Below the pieces are notes generated by a model. That model was given only the letters and a program-made list of their open reading frames with translations. It had not been told where the DNA came from and searched no databases. DNA of 64,000 nt from Bacteroidales bacterium (GTDB lineage Bacteria > Bacteroidota > Bacteroidia > Bacteroidales > Tenuifilaceae): positions 16,630 to 80,629 of the forward strand of contig JACABB010000025.1 in the NCBI GenBank assembly GCA_013376985.1, read 5' to 3'. The translations under genes and the position numbers were made by a program. Of the stretch, positions 33,601-42,080 are shown piece after piece; within the stretch, counting starts at the first letter, position 1; each line of letters starts with the position of its first letter.

Positions 33601-34744
33601 TAGGATTTGTGATTGCTCCAGTTCCCTCTTTTACAAATACTACTCTGTTTGCTCCATTTCCACTAGTCCAACCAATAGTCATTTGGGTTGTTTGTATGCT
33701 TGTGAAAACAATTTCGGATGCTTGAGTGGTTGGAGCTACAACAGAAATTATCTGCCATGCTAAATGAGGATAACCCTCGTTATCAGTTGAGTTTATATGC
33801 CAAATAGGGGTTGTAACAAAATCCCAACCTGCATCAGAGAATGTGGTTTGCGTTTTCATTTGTGCAGTGGTTTTCCCAGTTCCTCCTGAACTACTTGCTG
33901 CACCTGATGTTTGAGTGTCCCAAAAAGAATTTGTTGTAGATGCACTTGCACCTTGTCCTCCTAAAAGACCTCCCTTTGAAGCGGGTGCTGTTACCGTACC
34001 AGTTGAATAACATTTATCAACTGTTCCCGTTGAATTATTATAACCTAATAACCCACCAGCGGTTGTGGCGGTTGCTACTACGGAACTCTTTGAATAACAA
34101 TTATTAATGTTGCCACCGTAGCAGTATCCACCAATTCCACCTACCATATCATGGCCTGTGATTGTTAGCCCTGTGGTATAACATTGGGTGATTGTACTGC
34201 CTGAGTAAGGACTTCCACATATACCAGCAACATAGGAATACCCTGATATAGTTCCTGATGATACATAGCAATTTTGTACAATTGCTCCAGGAAATGTCCA
34301 TCCAGTAATACCGCCAATCCCATTCTTGGTGGAGGTAATATTTACATTTTCTAAACCTAAATTCTTTATGCTCCCATTCATATAACCACCAAAAAGTCCA
34401 ACGCCATTGCTTAGCGTGGTATTGTTTATAAACAGATTCGATATTTTATGCCCATTACCATCATAGGTGCCGCTAAACTTGTAGGAATCATTCCCAATGC
34501 AAGGCCATCCTGTTCCAGTATTGTAAGGAGATACATTTAGATCAAGATCTGCTGTTTGCTTGAAGTATATTCCTGAGTAATTTGTTCCGCTGTTGACATT
34601 GGTGGCGAGAGTCCCTAGGTCAGTTACTGATGAAATAAGGTAAGGATCACCTGAAGTACCAGATCCCCCACTATATAATAAAATAGCGTTAGCATTTTGA
34701 ATGAAAATACCAACTAGTAGAGTAAGAGTAAAAATCTTTTTCAT
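30641..34744 (-). CDS. Large T9SS-secreted surface protein with GLUG, Fn3 and YDG repeats
   Basis: 1367 residues. Signal peptide (ends NANA); GLUG-type region (about 25-330, with GLFGGYMNGS, GGLLGYNNS and similar); an Fn3-like segment (about 335-455) and Ig-like segments to about 650; six YDG repeats each starting KVYDGTT or KEYDGTT; an MBG-like segment (about 1205-1290); and a type A T9SS sorting domain at the end (GVFNILGNQLYTT ... GTYIIKLIVGNKVYTQKVLL). It is exported through the outer membrane by the type IX system and attached to or released from the surface. Probably an adhesin-like stalk. No catalytic site is seen. Confidence 0.88.
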   Translation of the reverse strand: MKKIFTLTLLVGIFIQNANAILLYSGGSGTSGDPYLISSVTDLGTLATNVNSGTNYSGIYFKQTADLDLNVSPYNTGTGWPCIGNDSYKFSGTYDGNGHKISNLFINNTTLSNGVGLFGGYMNGSIKNLGLENVNITSTKNGIGGITGWTFPGAIVQNCYVSSGTISGYSYVAGICGSPYSGSTITQCYTTGLTITGHDMVGGIGGYCYGGNINNCYSKSSVVATATTAGGLLGYNNSTGTVDKCYSTGTVTAPASKGGLLGGQGASASTTNSFWDTQTSGAASSSGGTGKTTAQMKTQTTFSDAGWDFVTTPIWHINSTDNEGYPHLAWQIISVVAPTTQASEIVFTSIQTTQMTIGWTSGNGANRVVFVKEGTGAITNPSDNTTYTASTDWTSKGTQLGTSGYYCIYNNSSNSVTLTGLTAGTQYTVQVFEYNDVAGSEKYNIATATNNPKSQTTNTPCVNPTDGGAIAEDQTGCTSLDPALITSSTLPTGHTGTLEYKWQQSTTSSSSGFSDIASSNASTYDPNSISVTTWYKRVARVACKSDWIGAAESNVVKMTVDPASVGGSITGGNSSITYGGSTGTITLGGYTGTIVKWQKMVGTGSWEDITNTIATYSEDPSSIGTWQYRAYVKSGTCTEAFSDPISITVSKKELTIGGSFTASSKVYDGTTDATIATNSLTLLTKVGSDDVTLTAVANFVNKNVLISKIPGKLVNLNASTLGGVDASNYTLSFTGAPIASALITAKSLTIGGSFTAKNKEYDGTTDATIDQNSLTLITKVSGDDVTITAVASFSDKNVNTTKGGGPSGKTVSLTGSSLGGADVSNYTLSFSDAPTATANITAKELTIGGSFTAKNKVYDGTTDATIDQNNLTLITKISGDDVTLNPTAFFADKNVIVTKTSGKTVNLTGSSLLGTDIANYTLSMVGAPTTTANITAKELTIGGSFTAEDKVYDGTTDATIDQNNLTLITKISGDDVVLTPVLVFADKNVIDSKTSGKMVRLTGSSLTGTSASNYTLSLSGAPTATANISKANLTVTGITASSKVYDGTTTANLGGAATITALGSDVVNAGGTAIGTFANKNVGTGKSITLTGVTISGTDADNYNLIQQTGLTANINKATLTVTGITASSKVYDGTTTANLGGAAAVTTLGNDIVNVGGTSTGSFANKNVDTGKSITITGVTISGTDADNYNLIQQTGLTADITARPLEITATANQSKKTGEVDPVFTYTITSGSLISGDALTGELTRVTGETVGTYAIQLGTLTAGTNYNISFVSADFTISPNTYVDPNELNKITIYSDTKSIFVEIPVFEGIAQLGVFNILGNQLYTTVNLTQGLNRINGNFIPGTYIIKLIVGNKVYTQKVLLNK
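31140..32790. repeat. Direct DNA repeats encoding six YDG modules
   Basis: Two nearly identical modules of about 228 bp (31140-31640) and four of about 255 bp (31650-32790) repeat the same coding words, for example GTTCCGTCATAAACCTTACT and TTGTTTTGATCAATGGTTGC. The two size classes suggest two separate rounds of module duplication. Confidence 0.75.
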
Positions 34745-34834
34745 AGTCGAAAGGTTTAGTTAATAATTTTTTTCTGAAGTGAACTGCAAAACACTCCTTT
34801 TTTCGAAGTTTTTGGGATTCTAATTTTGAAAAAC

Positions 34835-35105
34835 AAATTACGGAATCATTAAGATCAATATCGATTTATGCAGTGATTCGAAACACTGAAAAAGATGATT
34901 TTGCTCATATAGATATTTGATTATCAAACATATTATGTATAGAAGTGGTACTAGATTTTAAGTTATTAAATGAAAACCTAGAAGAATGGTTAATAAAAGA
35001 GATGATAAAATTACGGAATCATCAAGATCATTAATATCTAATGAGATGATGTGAAACAAACTATACTATGATTTGGCTCACCTAATCAGATAGTTGTATA
35101 AACAG
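34835..35105. repeat. Diverged direct repeat upstream of the surface-protein gene
   Basis: AAATTACGGAATCATTAAGATCA at about 34835 recurs with one change at about 35008, and the following 70 bases stay similar (GATGATTTTGCTCA against TATGATTTGGCTCA). Two copies of about 95 bp, 173 bp apart, lie in the leader region of the leftward surface-protein gene. There are no open frames. Confidence 0.5.
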
Positions 35106-35168
35106 TAAGGTTGCCTAAGTTACAATCGATTTTTGTTTACTTGTTCATCTATGGTAATCATAAAGCAA

Positions 35169-35215
35169 AATATGGACAAATTTGGAATTCAATTCCAAAT
35201 TTGTCCATATTTTTT
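35169..35215. terminator. Near-perfect 20-bp inverted repeat with T-run
   Basis: ATATGGACAAATTTGGAATT at 35170-35189 is followed after one base by its exact reverse complement, then TTTTTT on the plus strand; the minus-strand side has a shorter T stretch. It lies 23 bases past the stop of the leftward LOG-family gene and likely ends that transcript. The very long perfect stem is unusual for a simple terminator. Confidence 0.7.
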
Positions 35216-35237
35216 TAAATGAACTTAATACCAAACT

Positions 35238-35813
35238 TTATACAGCAGCAAATTTAATAGCAGAACTATCCCATTTGGGAGCGTTTTCAATTGCTGGGAT
35301 TATATCTTCGGGTTGATCAACGAATTGCCATATTTCAACGTGTTCGGAGCGCATAAAGTTTTCGTGGATCATCTTTTCTAAAAGCAATTTAAGGTGGTCG
35401 TAAAAGCCATTGGTGTTTAGGATAACTATTGGCTTAGTAAATTTGCCCAGCCTTTTTAAGGTGATAACTTCCATAAGTTCTTCTAGAGTTCCACAACCGC
35501 CTGGTAGAGCAACAACCCCATCAACATCTTTTATCAGCAATTTTTTACGTTCATGCATATCCCTAACAAGGGTGAGTTGGGTGAGGTTTTTATGTCCCCA
35601 TTCAACTTTATCCATAAACCTTGGTAGTATTCCTACTACTTGGCCTTTATTTTTGAGCACATTATCTGCTATACATCCCATTAAACCGGCAGATCCACCA
35701 CCATAAACTAAAGTAATCCCTCTTGCAGCAATGTCCTCGGCTAGTTTTTGAGTGGCTTCAAAATAGGCTTTATCAACCTTTGAACTGGAGGCGCAGTAAA
35801 CGCAAATTCGCAT
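35238..35813 (-). CDS. LOG-family protein (cytokinin riboside 5'-monophosphate phosphoribohydrolase-like)
   Basis: 191 residues of the lysine-decarboxylase-like LOG family. The family motifs are visible: GGGSAGLMG (38-46), DMHERKKLL (about 85-93) and PGGCGTLEE (104-112). These proteins hydrolyse the N-glycosidic bond of nucleoside monophosphates; they were formerly mislabelled lysine decarboxylases (family knowledge). The role in a bacterium like this one is unclear. Monocistronic between two hairpin-rich gaps. Confidence 0.9.
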   Translation of the reverse strand: MRICVYCASSSKVDKAYFEATQKLAEDIAARGITLVYGGGSAGLMGCIADNVLKNKGQVVGILPRFMDKVEWGHKNLTQLTLVRDMHERKKLLIKDVDGVVALPGGCGTLEELMEVITLKRLGKFTKPIVILNTNGFYDHLKLLLEKMIHENFMRSEHVEIWQFVDQPEDIIPAIENAPKWDSSAIKFAAV

Positions 35814-35925
35814 TAATTGAAATGTATTTGTTAAAAAAAAAGTTAATGAATGCTAGATTTAGCATTCATTAGATAAAAACAAACCGAAGAGATTACCTCT
35901 GGCTTAAACTTTCTGAGAGTTATGG

Positions 35926-36243
35926 TTATAGTAAAGCTTCTAGTTTAGATACTAGACCGCTTTTAGGCACTGCACCAACTTGTTTATCAACAACCTGACC
36001 TCCTTTTATAAAGAGGATAGTTGGGATATTTCTAATACCAAATCGACCTGCAATACCTGGGCAGTTGTCTACGTCAACTTTTACAATAAGAGCTTTGTCT
36101 TTGTATTCGTCAGCCATTTGCTCAACGTAAGGTGCAATCATTCGGCATGGGCCACACCATTCAGCCCAGAAATCGACCATTGCTGGTTTGTCAGATTTAA
36201 TTACAATCTCCTCGAAATTAGAATCGTTTACTGCTAATGCCAT
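35926..36243 (-). CDS. trxA: Thioredoxin
   Basis: 105 residues, the usual thioredoxin length, without a signal peptide. The redox motif WCGPC (Cys30 and Cys33) sits in FWAEWCGPCRMIAP, and the cis-proline loop is RNIPTILFI. A cytosolic disulfide reductase. It lies 74 bp downstream of dnaE on the same strand; whether they share a transcript is unclear. Confidence 0.96.
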   Translation of the reverse strand: MALAVNDSNFEEIVIKSDKPAMVDFWAEWCGPCRMIAPYVEQMADEYKDKALIVKVDVDNCPGIAGRFGIRNIPTILFIKGGQVVDKQVGAVPKSGLVSKLEALL

Positions 36244-36317
36244 GGTTTCATCTATTTAAATTTCAAACAATAAAATTATAAAAAATAACACTTAAAGCGC
36301 AAAAATGTTTCAACAAG

Positions 36318-39300
36318 TTAGTCTCTTACCCTAAATTCAAATTCATTACTTCTAAGATAGTTTAAGAATTTAGGTGATAGATTTACCTTCATCGTTCTGG
36401 AAAATAGGTCGATAGATATCTTGCTTTCAGGATCAATAACTTTGAATTTTAGTTGAATTTTTCCTTTGTTAGATTCTATCTGTTTTTTTAACTCATCAAC
36501 TAAATTATCGGTTATTTCGTGAATTGGGATGGTGATGTTCACCATTTTTATCATCTCCTCCTTAACGTCCGATAGCATATTTATGCTTTTAATCTTATAC
36601 TCTAATTCGGAAGGATTATATGATTTTGGTTGAACTCTTCCTTTGATTAAAAGCGAATACCCCTCGAAACAAAACTTTCTGTAGTTTTCAAAATCCTTAC
36701 CAAAAAGTGCCAACTCCCAAGAATCGGAATAATCCTCAAGGCTGATTTTCCCAAAATAGTTACCATTTTTACTTGTAGCAACCTTTGCCGAGGTTATCAT
36801 CCCTGCAATAGTAACATCTTTCCCATTAAGTAAAGGCAAATCTTTCATTTCAGTTAGTGAGGTGTTGCTGAAATTATCAATCTCTAACCGGTAATCGTCC
36901 AAAGGGTGTGCAGAAAGGTAAATACCGATAACCTCCTTTTCACGATTTAGTTTTTCAAGTTTTGACCAGTCTTCGCCCACGGGTGTTTCAGGTTTTTGCA
37001 GATCATAGCCAGTACTTGCTCCAAATAATGAACGTTGGTTATTGCTCTTTTCAACTTGTACCTTTGAACCGTAGCGCATTATCTGTTCGATGAACGATAC
37101 TCCTTTTGAATCCAATGCAAAGTATTCGCTACGTTTAATTGAACCAAGACCATCGAAAGCACCAGCAACTGCTAGTGCTTCAAAATTTTTCTTGTTTACT
37201 GTTTGAAGGTTAACCTTTTCGGCAAAATCGAAAATATCCTTGTATTTTCCTAGGATTTTTCGTGCTTCGATAATATTGGCAACAGCATTTTCGCCAACTC
37301 CTTTAATTGCACCAAGCCCAAAACGAATGTCGCCACTTTGGCTAACGGTAAATTTGTAAGCACTTTCGTTTACATCGGGTCCGAGAACCTGCATTCCTAG
37401 CCTCTTACATTCATCCATGAAGATTGTTATCTTCTTGATATCGGAGATATTTCGGCTAAGTACAGCTGCCATAAACTCACCGGGAAAGTTAGCCTTTAGG
37501 TAAGCGGTTTGGTAGGAGATGTAAGCGTAACAGGTTGAGTGTGACTTATTGAATGCATATTGTGCAAAGGCTTCCCAATCGTTCCATATCTTATCAATCT
37601 TTTCCTGTTCATAGCCATTTGCAAGGCAACCTTTGGTGAACTTCTCCTTAAGTTCATTCATCACCTTAATAAGTTTCTTTCCCATGGCTTTACGAAGACC
37701 ATCGGCTTGACCTTTGGTAAAACCAGCCAGTTTCTGGGACAGGAGCATAACCTGTTCTTGATACACAGTGATTCCGTATGTATCTTTCAGATATTCCTCC
37801 ATTACAGGAATATCGTATTCGATTTTTTCCCTGCCGTGCTTACGATTAATGAAACTTGGGATATACTCCATTGGCCCTGGACGATAGAGCGCATTCATAG
37901 CAATCAGATCTTCGAACCTATTGGGTTGAAGGGCTCTGAGATGCTTTTTCATTCCCGGCGACTCAAACTGGAATAACGCTGTTGTTTCACCTCGTGAGTA
38001 TAGTTGAAATGTTTTTTTATCGTCGAGGGGAATTGCATCAATATCAAGATCAATACCTTTTGATTCCTTGATAAAATCAAGCGCATCCTTAATTATGGAA
38101 AGGGTTTTGAGACCTAAGAAGTCCATCTTTAGCAGACCAATATCCTCAACCTGCGATCCCTCGTACTGAGTTACAAATAGATCAGCATCCTTGGCAGTGC
38201 TTAGCGGAATGTACTCCTCCAGATCATCACGACCGATGATAACACCACATGCATGAACGCCTGTTTGGCGGACATTGCCTTCAAGTACCTCTGCATATTT
38301 AAGGGTATCTCTAATTAGGGCATTTTCGGAATTTCGGGCTGCTGCAAGTTCAGGTACCTCCTTGAATGCCATTGCTAGCGTCGTACCTGGTCGTTCAGGA
38401 ACTAGTTTGGCAAGTTTATCCGATTCAAAGAGAGGTAATTTTTGTACACGTGCAATATCACGAATAGCCATCTTGGCTGCCATTGTGCCAAAGGTGATAA
38501 TTTGGGCAACCCTTTTTCTGCCGTACTTTTCAACAACGTATTTCAGAACCAGTTCACGACCATCCTCGTCAAAGTCGATATCGATATCGGGCATCGAAAT
38601 ACGCTCTGGGTTTAGGAAACGCTCAAACAGCAGGTCGTACTTAATTGGGTCGATATCGGTAATTCGTAAACAATAGGCAACTGCTGAACCGGCTGCTGAT
38701 CCTCGACCTGGACCAACCGAAACACCCATTTCGCGCGCAGCCTTGATAAAATCCCAAACAATTAGGAAATATCCGGGATACCCCATTCGGGCAACAACCT
38801 CAAGTTCAAACTCAATGCGTTCCGTGACTGTTTCGGAAAGATTATCTCCCCAACGCTTTTTTGCCCCTTCGTAGGTTAGATGCCGTAGATAAGCATTATC
38901 ATCCTGAAACCCATCTGGAAGTGGGAAATAGGGCATGATGGGAGCACTAGAGAGGCTATAAAATTCAACTTTATCAGCAATTTCAGCAGTATTATAAATT
39001 GCTTCAGGAAAATCGGGAAAGTTGGCAAGCATCTCCTCCTCGCTCTTGATATATTCCTGCATGGTATACCTTAGCCTATCAGGATCGTCAAGATCTTTGC
39101 CAGTGCTAAGACATATTAACCTATCGTGAGCCAGAGCATCCGTGGCTTTGATAAAATGTGCATCATTGGAGGCAATACACTTAACCCCAGTTTTCTTTGA
39201 TAGTTCTATTAATGTTTTATTGACCTTAAGCTGATTCTCATACACCTCCTGATCGATCCTGTAATCGCCCGATTGGTGGAGCATTAGTTCGAGGTAGAAA

Positions 39301-39926
39301 TCTTCGCCAAATATCTCCCTATACTCATAGATTAGTTTTTCAGCGTGATCTTCATTACCAGCAAGGATTGCCTGCGGTATTTCACCTCCTAAACATGCGC
39401 TACAGGCTATTATACCTTTGCTGTATTTTCTTAGCAACTCCTTGTCCATTCGGGGTTTGTAGTAAAACCCTTCAGTCCAACTATAAGAAACTAGTTTTAC
39501 AAGATTATGGTAACCCTCGTTGTTCTTAGCAAGAAGAATTAGGTGATATCCTCCACGATCATCTTTTTCAGTGCGGTCGAAACGGCTATTCTTGGCAATA
39601 TATGCTTCGCACCCAATAATAGGCTTAAATAGTTTACTTTTCTCTGCTTGCAGTTGCTTTGTAAGTTCATCAAACTTTTCAGGATTTTCGCTCTGGGTAA
39701 TGCCATCGAATTCACATTTTATCCGCTTAATTTCGGCATTAACCGGGTCATTCTTTTTTTCAACTGTATTGATGAACTCCTTAACACCAAACATGTTACC
39801 ATGGTCGGTAATGGCAACAGCTTTCATGTTCAGCTCCTTTGCCCTTTCGATTAGGATTTTGATATTCGAAGCCCCATCGAGGATTGAATATTGAGTATGG
39901 ACGTGTAGATGAACGAAGCCGCTCAT
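36318..39926 (-). CDS. dnaE: DNA polymerase III subunit alpha
   Basis: 1202 residues. The N-terminal PHP domain opens with HLHVHTQYSILDG and contains an insert of about 40 residues (58-100) absent from E. coli DnaE. The polymerase core has GPGRGSAAGS (406-415) and the catalytic acidic cluster PDIDIDFD (446-453); the third catalytic Asp is in LLKMDFLGLKTL. The tandem HhH and OB-fold domains follow (GKDVTIAGMITSAK). It is the replicative polymerase of the DNA polymerase III holoenzyme. A candidate promoter box is at 39980-39987. Confidence 0.97.
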   Translation of the reverse strand: MSGFVHLHVHTQYSILDGASNIKILIERAKELNMKAVAITDHGNMFGVKEFINTVEKKNDPVNAEIKRIKCEFDGITQSENPEKFDELTKQLQAEKSKLFKPIIGCEAYIAKNSRFDRTEKDDRGGYHLILLAKNNEGYHNLVKLVSYSWTEGFYYKPRMDKELLRKYSKGIIACSACLGGEIPQAILAGNEDHAEKLIYEYREIFGEDFYLELMLHQSGDYRIDQEVYENQLKVNKTLIELSKKTGVKCIASNDAHFIKATDALAHDRLICLSTGKDLDDPDRLRYTMQEYIKSEEEMLANFPDFPEAIYNTAEIADKVEFYSLSSAPIMPYFPLPDGFQDDNAYLRHLTYEGAKKRWGDNLSETVTERIEFELEVVARMGYPGYFLIVWDFIKAAREMGVSVGPGRGSAAGSAVAYCLRITDIDPIKYDLLFERFLNPERISMPDIDIDFDEDGRELVLKYVVEKYGRKRVAQIITFGTMAAKMAIRDIARVQKLPLFESDKLAKLVPERPGTTLAMAFKEVPELAAARNSENALIRDTLKYAEVLEGNVRQTGVHACGVIIGRDDLEEYIPLSTAKDADLFVTQYEGSQVEDIGLLKMDFLGLKTLSIIKDALDFIKESKGIDLDIDAIPLDDKKTFQLYSRGETTALFQFESPGMKKHLRALQPNRFEDLIAMNALYRPGPMEYIPSFINRKHGREKIEYDIPVMEEYLKDTYGITVYQEQVMLLSQKLAGFTKGQADGLRKAMGKKLIKVMNELKEKFTKGCLANGYEQEKIDKIWNDWEAFAQYAFNKSHSTCYAYISYQTAYLKANFPGEFMAAVLSRNISDIKKITIFMDECKRLGMQVLGPDVNESAYKFTVSQSGDIRFGLGAIKGVGENAVANIIEARKILGKYKDIFDFAEKVNLQTVNKKNFEALAVAGAFDGLGSIKRSEYFALDSKGVSFIEQIMRYGSKVQVEKSNNQRSLFGASTGYDLQKPETPVGEDWSKLEKLNREKEVIGIYLSAHPLDDYRLEIDNFSNTSLTEMKDLPLLNGKDVTIAGMITSAKVATSKNGNYFGKISLEDYSDSWELALFGKDFENYRKFCFEGYSLLIKGRVQPKSYNPSELEYKIKSINMLSDVKEEMIKMVNITIPIHEITDNLVDELKKQIESNKGKIQLKFKVIDPESKISIDLFSRTMKVNLSPKFLNYLRSNEFEFRVRD

Positions 39927-39979
39927 TGGATTAGTATTGAGATATTTAAGGTGATTACTATTTTGAATTATTCCTTCTT

Positions 39980-39987
39980 CAAATGTA
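39980..39987 (-). promoter_or_regulatory. Candidate -7 box (TACATTTG) for dnaE
   Basis: On the minus strand TACATTTG matches TAnnTTTG, 54 bases upstream of the dnaE ATG. No strong -33 box was seen. Confidence 0.45.
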
Positions 39988-40009
39988 GTACAATAAAAGC
40001 CTCGGGTGG

Positions 40010-40321
40010 GTGGATGTTAATAACTATTGGATAAAATTGATTTGGGAAGACGGAAGTCCGAAGTCAGAAGACGGAAGTCAGGAGATGGAGGTGAGAAGAC
40101 CGAAGTTAAGTGTCAAAAAAATAAGGGGTGAAGAATGCGTTGGTCTAGGAGAGATGAATGCTAAACTTCTACAGAAGATTGAGGAGTTAACACTTTATAT
40201 GATTGAGCAAAATAAAAAGATTGAGAGAGTTGAAGAGCAGAATAATTTATTAATGAAAGAGGTGGAGCAGTTAAAGGCTAGTAGTGTAAATTTGATATTA
40301 CAAATCATATTAACATTCTAA
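40010..40321 (+). pseudogene. Decayed fragment of a surface-protein C-terminal chaperone tail
   Basis: A 103-codon frame starting at GTG. The first third is produced by a 7-bp tandem repeat and is not credible protein. From about 40120 the frame reads GEMNAKLLQKIEELTLYMIE followed by a coiled coil rich in Glu, Gln and Asn. This resembles the last 50 residues of Bacteroidota adhesins or tail-fibre-like proteins ending in a coiled-coil autochaperone (recollection of the family, not checked). The upstream body of such a protein is absent, so this is most likely a remnant. Confidence 0.45.
40046..40108. repeat. 7-bp tandem repeat, nine units
   Basis: Units follow GAAGNCN: GAAGACG, GAAGTCC, GAAGTCA, GAAGACG, GAAGTCA, GGAGATG, GAGGTGA, GAAGACC, GAAGTTA, in uninterrupted phase. 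Confidence 0.75.
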
Positions 40322-40334
40322 TAAACTATTATTT

Positions 40335-40464
40335 TACTCAAGTTACTAGATACTAGTTGCTGATTTCTTTTGATTGGTACAGAATTTTACCTCTTAAAAA
40401 GAATGAAATTCTGTAAAAACAAACTAGCAATCTGTAGCCAGTAACCGGCAACTTAGGTTAATTA
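40335..40464. repeat. MITE-like element (family 3), copy 1
   Basis: About 130 bp. The left end is TACTCAAGTTACTAG and the right end reads TAATTAACCTAAGTTGCCGG on the minus strand; both continue into CTAG/AGTAAC words. The interior contains an inverted pair CAGAATTTTAC / GAAATTCTG. The second copy lies at 50244-50400. Confidence 0.6.
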
Positions 40465-40503
40465 GTATTGAACCAATAATACATTCTAATTATTACTACT
40501 TTT

Positions 40504-40536
40504 ATTGTCTGATAATCAAAAATTCTACTACCTTTG
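40504..40536 (+). promoter_or_regulatory. Bacteroidota-type promoter of rpsP-rimM
   Basis: The -33 region ATTG (40504-40507) and -7 box TACCTTTG (40529-40536) are 21 bases apart, which fits the Bacteroidota sigma-ABfr consensus (TTG with TAnnTTTG). The ATG of rpsP is 42 bases downstream of the -7 box. Confidence 0.7.
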
Positions 40537-40578
40537 CCGCGCTAAAAATATGTAGGATAATTAAAAAAAGCGTAAAGT

Positions 40579-41115
40579 ATGCCTGTAAAAATCAGACTAA
40601 GCCGTCAAGGAAGAAAGAAACTTCCTTTTTACCACATTGTGGTAGCGGATAGCAGGGCGCCACGTGATGGCAGATTCATCGAGAGGATTGGTTCATACAA
40701 TCCTATTACTAATCCTGCTACTATTGAATTAAATTTTGATAGGGCATTAGATTGGCTGCAAAAGGGCGCTCAACCTACCGAAACATGTAGGGCTATCCTA
40801 TCGTACAGAGGTGTTATGATTAAGAAACACCTACTTGAGGGTGTGAAAAAAGGTGCTCTCACCCTTGATCAAGCGGAAGTAAAATTCCAAGCATGGATTA
40901 CTGATAAAGATTCAAAAATCCAAGCTAAGAAAGATTCTCTTGTAAAAGGGAAACGTGATGACATGAAACAACGCATCGAGGCTGAGAATAAGGTGAAAGA
41001 GGCTCGTGCACAAGAAATCGCTAAAAAAAGAGCCGCTGAGGCTGCAAAGGAAGCAAAACCTAAGGCAGAAGAAGCTTCAGAAGGTGCTGCTGAAGGCGAA
41101 ACCGCAGAAGCTTAA
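40579..41115 (+). CDS. rpsP: 30S ribosomal protein S16 with long C-terminal extension
   Basis: 178 residues. The first 85 or so are canonical S16 ([41 protein letters not shown]). The remaining 90 are Lys/Glu/Ala-rich and probably helical, roughly doubling the E. coli length. Such extensions are common in Bacteroidota S16 (family knowledge). S16 helps assemble the 30S body. It forms an operon with rimM, which starts 11 bases after its stop; S16-RimM adjacency is widely conserved. Confidence 0.97.
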   Translation: MPVKIRLSRQGRKKLPFYHIVVADSRAPRDGRFIERIGSYNPITNPATIELNFDRALDWLQKGAQPTETCRAILSYRGVMIKKHLLEGVKKGALTLDQAEVKFQAWITDKDSKIQAKKDSLVKGKRDDMKQRIEAENKVKEARAQEIAKKRAAEAAKEAKPKAEEASEGAAEGETAEA

Positions 41116-41126
41116 AGCTTTTGCCT

Positions 41127-41651
41127 ATGAGTTCTAATCAATTTACTGAAATTGGTACAATTCAACGAACTCATGGAGTGAACGGCGAGTTCCAAGTAAT
41201 TTGGAATCACGACTTTTACCTCGAAGAACAAAATTTGGAATCGGTATTCATCGAATTTGAAGGAATACCGATTCCTTTTTTTATATCATCAATCCGCAAT
41301 AAAGGCGAGGATAAGGCTTTGATAAAGTTCGAAGATGTTGATGATGTAAATATTGCCAACGAATTTGTTGGAATGAAACTTCTACTCCCCTCGGATCAGA
41401 TTGAATTGGATGATGAGCTTTTGATGAGCGATTTAGTTGGTTACACCTTGATAAGTAATCATAACCAACTGATTGGAAAAATTATTGATTACCAAGAATT
41501 TCAAACGAACTCAGTTTTTACGGTTATTCATCAATCAGGAAGTGAGTTAATGATTCCTGCTGCTGAAGAGTTAATTGTAGAAGTTGAACCAGAAGGGAAA
41601 ACAATTGTGATGGAAATCCCGGATGGACTAATTGATCTATACCTTGAATAG
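41127..41651 (+). CDS. rimM: Ribosome maturation factor RimM
   Basis: About 175 residues. The N-terminal beta-barrel opens with IGTIQRTHGVNGEFQV, typical of RimM, and the second half is a PRC-barrel (LVGYTLISNHNQLIG ... LMIPAAEELIVEVEPEGKTIVMEIPDGLIDLYLE). It assists maturation of the 30S head and binds S19. ATG 41127 is preferred over TTG 41121. Its 3' end overlaps the convergent thioesterase gene by 15 bases. Confidence 0.94.
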   Translation: MSSNQFTEIGTIQRTHGVNGEFQVIWNHDFYLEEQNLESVFIEFEGIPIPFFISSIRNKGEDKALIKFEDVDDVNIANEFVGMKLLLPSDQIELDDELLMSDLVGYTLISNHNQLIGKIIDYQEFQTNSVFTVIHQSGSELMIPAAEELIVEVEPEGKTIVMEIPDGLIDLYLE

Positions 41652-42080
41652 AATATCGTGTTCGTAGGCGATGATTCTTTTTCGCCAACGTTCAGGAATA
41701 ATAACCGTTATCTCTTCTGTATTATTATAACCAACCATTGTAGATTTGCTAGTTGCAGCAATTTTCTCTGTTGATTTATTGTAGAGTTCCTGAACCATCT
41801 TAAGGCTTTTGTTACCAATATGATGTATTTTGGTACGAACAATTACCTCATCGAATAGTTTTATAGGGAAAAGGTAATCAATACTGATACTTGCAAGGAT
41901 TAAACCTACATCCTCCCAGTCCATCTGCTCTTGGAGAATATCGTTGAAATAATCCATTTTTCCCAGATCAAAATATTGTTGGTAAACTGAGTTTGTTACA
42001 TGATTCAGTTTATCTATATCGTTGAAACGAATTTGAATAGGGGTCGTGTGAAAATAGTTAACCAGCCTTTGTTCTGTCAT
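41637..42080 (-). CDS. Acyl-CoA thioesterase (4HBT / hotdog fold)
   Basis: 147 residues of the YbgC/4-hydroxybenzoyl-CoA thioesterase type. The hotdog signature is RFNDIDKLNHVTNSVYQQYFDLG, with the Asp-x-x-x-H-x-x-N pattern seen in YbgC-type enzymes. It probably hydrolyses a fatty or aryl acyl-CoA in the cytosol; the substrate is unknown. The start lies 23 bases inside the upstream CapD-like gene, suggesting translational coupling. Confidence 0.87.
   Translation of the reverse strand: MTEQRLVNYFHTTPIQIRFNDIDKLNHVTNSVYQQYFDLGKMDYFNDILQEQMDWEDVGLILASISIDYLFPIKLFDEVIVRTKIHHIGNKSLKMVQELYNKSTEKIAATSKSTMVGYNNTEEITVIIPERWRKRIIAYEHDILFKV

Noticed and set aside
37560..38676. Long frames antisense to dnaE
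   Set aside because: They overlap conserved DnaE polymerase motifs on the other strand and have no initiation signals.
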